Notes under the pieces: generated by a model
What the model saw: the letters and a program-made list of their open reading frames with translations, nothing else
The model's database searches: none
What the model was told of the DNA's origin: nothing
Translations under genes and position numbers: made by a program
Part shown: positions 49,541 through 60,500 of the stretch, piece by piece
Layout: every line of letters starts with the position of its first letter
Position numbering within the stretch: the first letter of the stretch is position 1
IMG/VR virus record: IMGVR_UViG_3300043419_000785
Location: 1 to 62,008 of that record
From: a virus
Length of the DNA stretch: 62,008 bases
Reading direction: 5' to 3' (one strand)

Positions 49541-50859
49541 ACGTCGTAGACATCAAAGCTCCTAGTGACATAGAAGCAGAGATGGCTGTACTGGGTGCCA
49601 TCATGTTGGACAATCGCAAGTTGTCTGACGTGATGAGCATCCTTTCTGCTACTGACTTCTATCGTCTTGCTCACAGTGTCATCTTCTCTTCCATGAAGTT
49701 GTTGTATGACTACGGTGACCCTATCGACATTGTTTCCCTGAACGCTATGCTGTCCGAGGATGACGACATCAGCAAGGTTGGTGGGATTGCATACCTCATG
49801 CAGATTGGTGACTTTGTCCCAACCACTGCAAACATCATGTACTACGCTGAGCGCGTTAAGACTGTGGCTAATCAACGCCACATGATGGAAGCATACATCC
49901 GTGCGGCTCAACTTGCTGAGGATGGTGAGGTTGACCAAGCCAAGTTAACCGCTACCGATATGCATGGTTCACTCGGGGCAACTAGTGTAAAGGTGCGACA
50001 CGTTGCTGATGTATTAGAGTCAAACGTGAACAACATGGAGTCTCGGACAGACACTGAGACCCAAGTTATCACAACCGGCTTTGATGCTATCGACTTCCTG
50101 ATTGGTGGTTGGAAACAACGTGAACTGGTTATCCTGGGTGCTCGTCCTTCTATGGGTAAGTCTGCTCTGGCTATGCAGTTTGCAGTCAATGCAGCACGGC
50201 GTAACTGCTCGACGCTTTTCATGAGCATTGAGATGGGACTCGATGACTTAGTCCAGCGCCTTCTGGCTATGGAGACAGGCATCAACAGTCGCCGGTTGCA
50301 AACGACTGTGCTGTATCCTTCAGAACTAGCGAGCACACGTGGCGTGGTGAAGTCATACAAGGAGTTCCCTTTGTACTTGTCAGATGACAGCCCGTGTACG
50401 CTACAGATACTGCAAAACCGTGCCATGCAGGTCAAGGCAAAGTGTGGCACTCTCGATCTCATTATCGTCGACTATCTACAGATGATAACGACGAAGGGTG
50501 GAGACAATCGAAGTAACGAACTAGATGCTGTAAGCCGTGGACTGAAGGCTCTTGCTAAAGAGTTGAACACTACAGTTATAGCGTTGGCAAGTTTGAATCG
50601 TGGTGTTGAGAAGCGTGACGACAAGCGACCAATCATGTCAGACCTACGTGAGGCTGGTGGCATTGAGTTTGATGCGGACAAGATATGCTTCCTATATCGT
50701 CCGATGTATTACTCAACACCTGACGAGAGGCATGACTTGGAAACGGAAGATGCTGAGTTTATAGTGACCAAGAACAGGAACGGTCAAGTTGGGTCAGTTA
50801 AACTTACGTTCCTTCCAACAGTGCCAAAGTTTATGAACTGGGATGGTGACATGCTGTGA
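49537..50859 (+). CDS. dnaB: Replicative DNA helicase, DnaB family
   Basis: The N-terminal DnaB domain spans about residues 8-115. The RecA-like core has Walker A GARPSMGKS (201-209), LFMSIEMG, Walker B LDLIIVDYLQMI, and later SDLREAGGIEFDADKICFLY. The 440-residue length is normal. It unwinds DNA at the fork as a hexamer. No primase domain is fused and I recognised no primase elsewhere, so the host primase is probably used. Confidence 0.93.
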   Translation: MNVVDIKAPSDIEAEMAVLGAIMLDNRKLSDVMSILSATDFYRLAHSVIFSSMKLLYDYGDPIDIVSLNAMLSEDDDISKVGGIAYLMQIGDFVPTTANIMYYAERVKTVANQRHMMEAYIRAAQLAEDGEVDQAKLTATDMHGSLGATSVKVRHVADVLESNVNNMESRTDTETQVITTGFDAIDFLIGGWKQRELVILGARPSMGKSALAMQFAVNAARRNCSTLFMSIEMGLDDLVQRLLAMETGINSRRLQTTVLYPSELASTRGVVKSYKEFPLYLSDDSPCTLQILQNRAMQVKAKCGTLDLIIVDYLQMITTKGGDNRSNELDAVSRGLKALAKELNTTVIALASLNRGVEKRDDKRPIMSDLREAGGIEFDADKICFLYRPMYYSTPDERHDLETEDAEFIVTKNRNGQVGSVKLTFLPTVPKFMNWDGDML

Positions 50860-51134
50860 TTAAGAAGGTCAGCCCTTGGCATAGATGGGTAGTCATAGTT
50901 ACCCTACTTGCCAAGGATTACGCCGAAGCACGGAAGTACCTAAAGGTAAGTGCTCATCAACACTCGGTCATGCTACGTGACGTCAAGGCTGTACTTGGCG
51001 TCACAACACTTAATCACGCAGCTCTCAAACTCAACCTACTTCGCATAAACTACGAAGAGTTGCCTACATGGGTCGGGCAATCTAAAGTCGAACTAGGCCC
51101 AGGCGTGACAGTTGATTTGGAAGGAGAAGAATAA
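50856..51134 (+). CDS. Small HTH-like protein after dnaB, 92 aa
   Basis: A GTG start overlaps the dnaB stop. The middle looks like a helix-turn-helix (KDYAEARKYLKVSAHQHSVM, then LRDVKAVLGVTTLNHAALKL) and the end is acidic (VDLEGEE). DNA binding is possible; unrecognised family. Confidence 0.5.
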   Translation: MIKKVSPWHRWVVIVTLLAKDYAEARKYLKVSAHQHSVMLRDVKAVLGVTTLNHAALKLNLLRINYEELPTWVGQSKVELGPGVTVDLEGEE

Positions 51135-51403
51135 TGTTGACAGTCGTCTTATGCACAGCGTTAGCAACAAGCAGTGTTTGGTTTATCATCACTGCTATCT
51201 TGGTTAGCAAAGTAGCCGACCGCTACAAAGTCGTCGTAAAGAAACGTGCTGGTGAACTAGTGACGTTCAAGACAAGTAGTGGCATTCTTAAAAGTGCCAC
51301 GCTATCTGTGGACTGGATGCCTAATGACAAGTATGTCATTGTCGAAGGTCTTAAGGTTAACTATGTTCCCTACGTTGTACGTGCTGAAAATGTAGTCAAT
51401 TAG
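51134..51403 (+). CDS. Small membrane protein, 89 aa
   Basis: ATG 51134 overlaps the previous stop, with AAGGAG upstream. Residues 2-27 (LTVVLCTALATSSVWFIITA onward) are a membrane helix. The rest is a small basic beta domain. It is the last rightward gene before the convergent terminator. Unrecognised. Confidence 0.6.
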   Translation: MLTVVLCTALATSSVWFIITAILVSKVADRYKVVVKKRAGELVTFKTSSGILKSATLSVDWMPNDKYVIVEGLKVNYVPYVVRAENVVN

Positions 51404-51430
51404 ACACGTAATTAGACACGTAATTAAACA

Positions 51431-51459
51431 AAAGACCACCCATTGTCAGGGTGGTCTTT
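51431..51459. terminator. Bidirectional terminator between the two arms
   Basis: AAAGACCACCC-ATTGTCA-GGGTGGTCTTT, with T-runs better placed for leftward transcripts. It closes the giant gene and the replication operon. Confidence 0.85.
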
Positions 51460-51552
51460 CGCTTCCAAGCACCGGTTTGTTCTTTCTTTGTAGTCAGGTT
51501 GCCCTGCTATCTGCATTGTAAGTTGTCAAGTATTTCCTTACAACTCAGATTG

Positions 51553-54500
51553 CTAATACTTTCCGGTCATTGTCTTGTTCACGATACCGATTGCTGCATC
51601 CTTAGCATCTGGATATTTCTTGTTAGATTTAGCAATGACATCCATGATGGTAGGTGCGGTCTGCCAGTTCTTCTCATGCTGTCGGATGATTTTCTCACGC
51701 TTCATGAGCGACTTCGGAATGTATTTGTCGTATTGCAAGCGTGTACCAAGTGTACTTGCTATAGCTTGCGTAAGGATAGCTGCTTCACGAACACCTTTAT
51801 CTTCGTACTTGGACTCGAATGTTGTGTCGACAACTTCATTGAGTCCTGTCGGGAATGTTGACGTGATGTACTGCGACATATTCCACTTCTCAGGTGCAAA
51901 TGCAACTGCTGGCTTAATTTTTCTGTCATACAGATACCTCCATTCCTCGTCAGTTTCGTACACTGATCTACCGATGACATCCTTGCCAGACAGTGGTTCA
52001 AATATCATCTTGATAAGTGCAGGGCTGACGTTATAACCAAGCCTATTGCTTGCTCCAATCAGCCAGTCTAGTTCAGGCGTGTCACCAAACCGTTCTTCTG
52101 ACTTGATTGGTTTGTTCACAGCATCGTATACGGTACGCAGTTTATTGAGGTCGTCCCATACGCCGCTACTGTCAGCGTATACCCAGTCACCTATGCGGAA
52201 CTTACCAACCTTTGTTGGGTCAGCCTTGACGTCTTCTCGTTTGAACAGCAGTTGCCCCAAGTAATGGACAGCTGCTTGAGCTGCCGCAACCCAAATCATA
52301 GACCCGTATATAACGCTGTACTGATAGTTGCGTAAGTCTGGGTTAGTTTGATTTGACGCAACAGCATTGAATACACGGTTTTGCTCACCAAGCAACTTAC
52401 GTGTGATTCTCATGTTGCCAAACAAGTAGTTCCAGTGTGGTTTCATCAGCCAGTTTGCTAGTTGCCACCGAGGTGCAACAGACACCCACTTAGCTGCACG
52501 ACCCACAACCATGTCGATGTCTTCATTGGTTGAGTACTGGAAGTCACCCAAGCTAAGAGCCACGAAGTTAGCGACCTCTTTGGCTGACCGTTGATACTTC
52601 AAGTCTTTGAGAGGAACGTCTTTCAACAATGGGTTGTTTTTCAACTGCCACTTCACCAAGTTGAACATAAGTACATCGTGGTTCAAAGACGTAAACCGTT
52701 CAGCCATACCTGCAACAGGCAGCTTGTTAACCATTGCGTCTTTGACCATGTCTTGCTGTACGTGCCCGACTTCACTGATTTGCATGAGGTCAACGTAAAT
52801 GTCTTGCCAGTTCGTCTTCCCCTTACCTTCTTGGTACATACGTTGCCGTGCTTTACCTACAGCACGTTCATAGTTATAGAAGTTTAGTGGAACACCAAGT
52901 TCCTTCATGACCTCGTAGTATGGGTCATTACTAATCTCCAAGAACAGCTTGATGTATTCACGGCGCCCCATGTGTGCACCAATTTGCTTGCCCTTTTCAC
53001 CTGTGAATGCAAGTCTTGGGGCAAGCCCCTTAGCTGCACTCTTGAATGCGTTGAGCCAGATTACGGTGTCGTATGGACGGCCTGTGAATATACCCATGGC
53101 ATACTTGCCACCCTGGATAACTGGGTACGCTAAGTCCATTGCGAGGCTTAGACGTGTCAAGCCCTGCCATTCACGTTCAAGCCTGTCTAATCCCTCAAGT
53201 GCTTGCATACCCATAGTTTTATTGGCTTTGACTTGACCCGCTGTAATAGTTAGCGGCGGAGCAGCTTCTTTACCTTGATACATAATTGGCGACATGGCTG
53301 GCATGCTAGGTGCTTCGTCCAATGGCATGTCTGCTGTGTACTCATTGATGACCTTTGCTGTTGGCTTTACAGCGGAATCAGCTGCCGTACCAAGCATATT
53401 GGATGCAGTTCTGACGTTGGCGTCATTGAGTGTGTATGCAACTGCTGTTGTTTCGGGCGTTGTCGATGTTTGTACAACATTAGTGAACACGACACCGTCA
53501 TGCTTCCCGCTCATAGCCGCCTTGATTGCATCGTTACGCATTGGAACACTCAAACCAGTGTTGCCGGCGTCAATCACCAATGGGTTTTCCATCTTGATGA
53601 ACCGTGGTTGTTGCATACGGTTTTTCTTGACATGGCTACCAGTGACAAGATCGTGGACTTGTATGCCTGGAGTTGTGTCATATAGTGTTCCGTCAACCTC
53701 TGGGCTAAATGCCAACGTGGTAAATGCAGACCCTGTTACAATCTTCTGTTCAGCCTGTAATTGACTATCGTAAACCTTTGCCATCTTTGCAATGTCTGCT
53801 GACATAAAGCGTTCGATGTATCGATCTACCTCCATCATGATTGGAGCAACGTCCTCACCTTTTTGTGTCAACTTGTCGAATGATCGATCAAGTTGTGCAT
53901 CGTTTAAGTGGGAGCCTAGTGTTTCACCATAGAGTCTCTTTGCGTTCTGATATGTTTCCTCGGTTGGTTCCGTGCTGTGGAACTTCAACGTTTGTCGTAG
54001 CTTCATAGCATCGAATACACGCAACGCCTTGAACTGCTCTGCACTTACTTGTGGATTAATAGTCAACCCGTTGCCGGCAGACATGGACTCTAAGTTGTCA
54101 AGCATTGTTCCGGTAGCCCATGACTTAAATGAGGGGTGTTCCGTCAATGCGTAAATTTCAAGTGCCTTGTTACGTCCTAGTCCAGATTCAACAAGGTTTC
54201 GGTAGATGTGACTACGATTACCATCTTCACGGTACACGGAGTAGCCGAACTCATCACGACCAACCTCATTGTTGTGGTTCAGGACAACACGTTGGCGACG
54301 GTCAATGGAAGGTTGTAGCCACTTACTGATTACTGGATTAACAAATGCGCGCCGTACACCTGGGTCGATGGTTCCGTATTCCATGTCAACCTTGGCTGGT
54401 GACATTGCTGGTTGCGTGTACATCTCAGTGCTTGGGCCAAAGTCTTCAGGACGCCGCATATTGGCGATACCGTGCCAATACACCGCAGGTACTGCCTTAG

Positions 54501-57500
54501 TATTGGTGCGGATGCTTTCGATGAGCGTTTTGACAGCATCTGCATGCGTAGCCATAGAGCCACCAATCCATTGCTCACCTGGCCGTTTAGCTATAGTCAT
54601 CAATAAGTCCAACTGCTTAAGTTGTGCTATATCCAATGCCTTTAGTTGCTCTTGGAATCCTTCACCTAAACCGCTGGAAAGGCGTGACCATTCTTCCGTT
54701 TTAGTTTTAGAACCAATTGCCATAACTTCTTCATGGTTGATGGTTGAAACTTTGCCCGTCTTGTAGTTAATTGTGTACTTCTTAACTCCTTGTTCGTACA
54801 CATCAACCTCTGCACCGTTCTGACGATATTCGTATCCTACGTACGAAAAATCGTTCATGCTACGAACAAGTTCTAGTCTTGCACCAACAAGAACTCGAGC
54901 CTGTGCTTGGACATACTCTTTGACTTTGTTAGCGATAAGTGCTACGTGTTGTTGTTGAGCCGTACTCATAGTCCGTGTTGCAACCAAGGACGAATGACCT
55001 GTAATCAGGTCTTGTATCTTGACTCGTCCACGGCCAACGTTGACACCGAGTTCAGCCAAGTTACGGCTGATTTCCAATGACAACGGTCCATCCTTTATGC
55101 CCTCTTGCAGTGCTTTTAGGTTGTTGGTTGCAGTCATCTCCACATGCACAGCCATGCGGCGTGTTTCAGATTCAAGTTCTGACGTCTTACCCTTCATCGC
55201 AGGAATCTTGATGTTTCTAGCACCAGCCGGTTGAGATCCGGTAAGCAGAATGTCAGTGATGCTCTTGATGTTTAGTTTTTCTGGGTTGTTCAAGAAGTCC
55301 ATCATCAAACGCTTAGCATCTGTTTTTAATTCACCAACTTGTTTGAGTAGGTCACTTACAACAGAGTTTGCGTTACTTGTCAGCAGTTCTGTTTGGCTAA
55401 GCAATGTCCCACGAACTTGTTGCTGTTCTGCATCAAGAGCGTCGGATTTTACATCACGCATAATTCCCGTCAATACATAACTAGACTCAGGGTCATTGTT
55501 GTATCGTACTTCAGCCTGGGTAATCGAAGACGTTTTAATTGCTGCCTCGTATCCAGCAGTAGCAATCATCTGCTCAAGAGCTTCAAGGTTTTTCAACTGC
55601 TCTGTATATGCAAGAAGGCGCTCGTCTTCAGGTTTGCCTTCCATAGTTTTATCTATGTATTGGCGGAGTGCATCTGGTGTTGGGAACTCACCTGTGGCAA
55701 TCATAAAGTCACGTGGGATGTTGCCTTGGCGTGTCTGTGTTATGTGCCAGTAATCAGCAAAGAACGCAGTTCGGTCAGCATTACTCCACATCGAATCGCG
55801 CAATTCCATATTGAGTTCATGGAACGACATCTGTGACATTAATCTATTTGATGATTCCAGTCGAGATTTCAGTGGGTCGACAATGTACTTATCTCGTGCA
55901 CTAACGAGTTCTTTCCATACTGCATAGCGATTAGGTGCAGTGCCTTGCTTCTCAGTTAATGCCCACAGGTCTTTATTTGATAGATACGCCACTTCAATTC
56001 CGTCAGCGTTGAGCCGCGTAATCAACTGCTCAAAGTTGAAGTTACGAGCCTTCGTTGAATACCGGAACCAGTTGACATCATTGTTTGCCAGCCATGACTG
56101 TATCTTTTTTGGTACATCCGATGGGACTTGATCTTTGATGGTAATAGATCCAGTGTTCGTGTACCGGAGGTTTTCATTCCGCAATGGGAATCGCATCACC
56201 AGTGAGTCAAGTACGTCATTTGTATAACGTAACACAGTGGATTTGAACTGCTGTTCTGTAGCCCTAGACGTATCAAAGTCGGAGATTGCCCGACTAAACA
56301 GGTTGCGTACGTTTTCAGACAAAGCTCTACCAATTGGTAGTCCATCTACAGCATTGTTCTCTACAAACCATGATGTGAGAATGTATGCTTGTTTCTCCAT
56401 TGGCGTGAGATTGTTTGGCAGGAACGAATGATTGCTTTTAAACGTGACACGTCCTGTTGTGGCAGAGTAAAAGCTGGATGGTACCAAAATGCGTTGACCA
56501 CGCAATGCCAACCATGATTCAGATGTTGCTCCTTTGACATGCTCGTCAAGCACAATGAACGACACGTAGTCTCCGTGCTGTTTTAACTGTGCATTTACCT
56601 GCGTTGTATCAACAGGGATTGACTTCTTGTCCTTCGCCAAGAATCCAAACGCATCTTCCATACGTGCTATATCTCGCAGCACACGGTCCATGCCACGAGC
56701 AACAAGGTTGTAATGCCCATCTTGATTCAAGCGAGCGTTGTCCATATGACGTTGCATCTGACCGTTTTCAACATCAGCTTGCCGTTTCAATGCAGACTTT
56801 ATTGCGGATTGGACTTCGCCAGTTCCACGTTGCGTTGCGTTCATAACAGCCGTCGAGAATGACTCCTGAGCAGTCATGCCATTCTTTAGGACATGTTGCC
56901 GTTTCATCTCAAGCACCATGTCTTCAAGAGGAGTAACTGATTTAGCTAACTGCTCGTACAACATCGACATGTCTGTAGAAGCATTTGCTGGTTTACGGTA
57001 GTTATCAACAATCTTATTGATTAAGAACTCTGTAGTTCTGATTTCATTGTTCACAGACTTAAGCAACTGTTTGTTTGCTTGCAACTCACTTATGGGCTGG
57101 TCAAGATATCCCTCCGTTTTTTCAGTACCATTCCATAAGTCTCGGTTAGATGCGACTCGTTTTATAAATGACTCATACTCACCAGGCTCACTGATGATTG
57201 ACTGCACATTGGACTTCAATCGCTCTGTGGTGAATGCTAATCCAGTAACGAGATCCTCCAGTGACACACCACTATCTTTTAGTGTTTCATTGAGAGCTTC
57301 TCGCAATGTAGTTCCAGCTGCCCACTCTTTATCTAACGTGCCACGGACTACCAATGACTCGGAATATCCAGCAAACGTAGACGTCATAAACAATGTGCGT
57401 GCATTACGTGCGCCAGCGTTTCGCAGAAGATTAGCAATAAAGAATCTGCGCTTCTCGTTTTGAGTCATATCAACGCTTTGCTTGATACCTTGCATGTCAA

Positions 57501-60500
57501 CTGCGAGGTCATACAGCACGCCCGTTAATTCACCCATTTTTTCTAGACGAGCATCACCCTTAAGTTTGAGTCCATCAGCAAAGTTCTCAACCAGCAGTGT
57601 TAATGCGTCAACCTTTTTACCGACAAGACTAAACATTGGGTCGTTTTGTTTTTGGAATTTATCAAACGATTCCTTGTATCTCTTATTCAGTTCGACCCTA
57701 TCCTGCACAGCACGGTTCATACGGTCCGTAATGTCTTTGTCTCCAGGGCTTGCTTTGAGCATCTGTTTGAAGTCACCGATTTCCGAACTCAACTTATTGA
57801 TTGCCTCAATAGTTTGATTGAACGTTAGGAAGTCAGCGGCTGACGTGGCTTTCTCAACTCCTATCTTCATTACGAATGGTCTATTAGAAAGCTCACGAAT
57901 GAATGATTCAGAAAACTCACCAGTCAGGATTCCACTGTTGGATGAATTCACCGTATTAAACAAGTTGTAGAACTCGACTCGGTCAGCCTTGTCAGAATCC
58001 ATTGACTCTAAATAGTCAAACGTAAATCCTTGTTCAATTGTAAACGTTTCGTCATCCTTGCTGATTTCATTTGTGACGGTACGTGCAATGCTGTTTTGGC
58101 GTCGCTTTCGTTCGAGTAGAGATCGATTACTTTTAACCTGTGCTTCGACATCATTGACGTCGATTCCAAGCATACGCAAAGTTCGCTTACCATCAGCACC
58201 TACACTCCATACAGATGGCTGATACGCAGACTGCCGTTCATGCATTGATGCCCTAAACAACAAGCCTGGTACATTGCGGGTGTATGCTGTGTTTTCGATG
58301 TATTCCCGGAAGTCATCGAATCCTTGCTGGTCACGCTCAGCGTCCTTTGCCATTGACGCAAGTTCATTAAGCTGCTCAAGAGATAAGTCTGTAAATCCAT
58401 ACGCATCAGACTCTAGTGCACCAGACTTCTTTATACGGATAGCATCATTGACAGCGTCAACTACATCAATGTAAGCGTGTCCAGTTGCGTCGTATGCACT
58501 GATTGCATTGTTGAAGGACTCTTCAGTCTTATACTTCACGCCATTGAATTCGACAGTCTTCCACGCTTCACCAGGTTTGTTGCCAGCATCACGACTTGCT
58601 TGCATAGCAGACTCAATAACACGAGCCGCTTGGTCAGCGTATGCACCACGGTTCTTTATGCCGGCAGCCATTGAGTAAATCGTATGACGGCGCAACGCTT
58701 CTTCCTGATGTTGCGACGCTGTAGGCTGTGTGTTCTTCCAAGCAATGTCATTATCAAGGTCGTTTTCAGCACGTTTAATCTTGACTGTAATATCAGGAGC
58801 AATCGTAGCAGTCGGGTCGACTTGTGCAAAGAATTGACCTGTCGCTGTACGAGCAGTGCTACGCATCAGTTTCATCATCACGTCTGTGTATTGATCAAAC
58901 GTAAGCTTTTCTGATGGAATCAATCCCTGCTTTTCATTGTACGAATCATAGATGTAATACCTCACTCCATTCTCGGTAACCTGCCGAGTATTGAGTATGA
59001 GGTTACGCACTTCCTTCAACACTTCAATGTTGACAGTCTCTACGAACTCACGTCTAAATTCAGTAGCCTTTGGACCAAATGGATTCCACGAATCTAACGT
59101 TCTCTGTACAGTATCTTGTTGCGATTTGACGTGCGTTAGTGCCTCATTAAGCGTTCCCCAGTTAGATATTTTGTAGGTTACTTTTTTACCGTTGAGTAGG
59201 TCGTCATACTGTTGCGAGTCAACCTCTAGGCGTGTATATCCTGCTCGTTGGAACTTTGGTTTATCCAAATCCCTCAATACCATCTCAACTGATGCACGCC
59301 ACTCAACCTTGTGGTATTCGTACACCCAGTCAAGAAAACGTTGCTTTAGTTGCGGGTCGTTTGTCTTAGAAAGAAAACTCAGTATTAAGTCCTTGTTGTT
59401 CTCAATGACTTCACTGGCTTTTGTTTTCGGGCTGTTGCCCACTTTAAATGATTTCCTAAAGGTATCTAGCAGTTCGTTCAACTCAGTGATTTCACGAGCT
59501 GCTGTCAACTTCTTATTGGCAAATTCCGTCTTGTACATGTTGCGCATAATTTGGCGCCATGTAGTGCGCAGGATTTCTACTTGCCTGTAATCATAATTTG
59601 TTACTCGTTTAACACCAGACTCCATGTCGCCCCAGGTGCTTAGTTCTGCCGCGGCATTGGAAAGGCCAGAGCGAATCGTGCCGACATCAAAACTACCAGC
59701 AAGGTAATCAAGGACACGAGTGTTTTTAGCTAATGGGTAACGAAGGTACATGGCTTCCGGAACGCGCTGTCTAAAACCTTTCATGACCCAGTTGTTGATG
59801 TAGGCACCAAAAATATTGTTGGCAATAACACGTTTCCACAACTTGGTATTAGATGCAGCTTTAGCCTTATCAGTCATTGCCTGTTCAAGGACGACGTTTA
59901 ATTGTTTCTGGAAGAATCGTGCTTGTTCACCATTGTTGTCCTGTCGGTCGATTTGCATCTGCAACCGCAACTGCTCTTCCTCGTAGTTGCGCAACTGCTG
60001 TGCTTCTTGAGCTTCAGCATCGGTCATATTGTGATTAGCCAAAATGCGTTGAATTGATCGATCAACCATATCGGTAATCATTTTTTTATCAAGGACGCCA
60101 GCGTGCTCATCTTCTAATCGTTGGATAAGGTCTGCTTTAGAACCCTCAAGCATAGATTGCTTTTGGGCATACGTCATCGATGTTTCGTTAACTTCACCGT
60201 CAACTACTGTCGACATTATGCTGTCAGAAACTGAACGTTCTATGTTCGACTTTAATGACTTGTATATGTCGTCAGATATACGCTCAAGTGCTGATGCACG
60301 TGCGGACTCTTGTCGAGTGCGTGCAATACGTCCGAACCGTGCATCTTGATCTGCACGACGTTGACCGGTGTTTGTTAGTAGGTCAACTACATGTTTCGTA
60401 AGTGCTTCAACTTTTTCAGGATTGCTCTTGATGCGTGCCAGATAATCTAGTGCTACATCATCACCGTTGCCGGCTTCAGATGCTTGCTCAAAGTATTTAC

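Noticed and set aside
51400-51425. A short tandem repeat TAATTAGACACG at the end of the right arm
   Set aside because: There are only two copies at a gene end, and no function is suggested.
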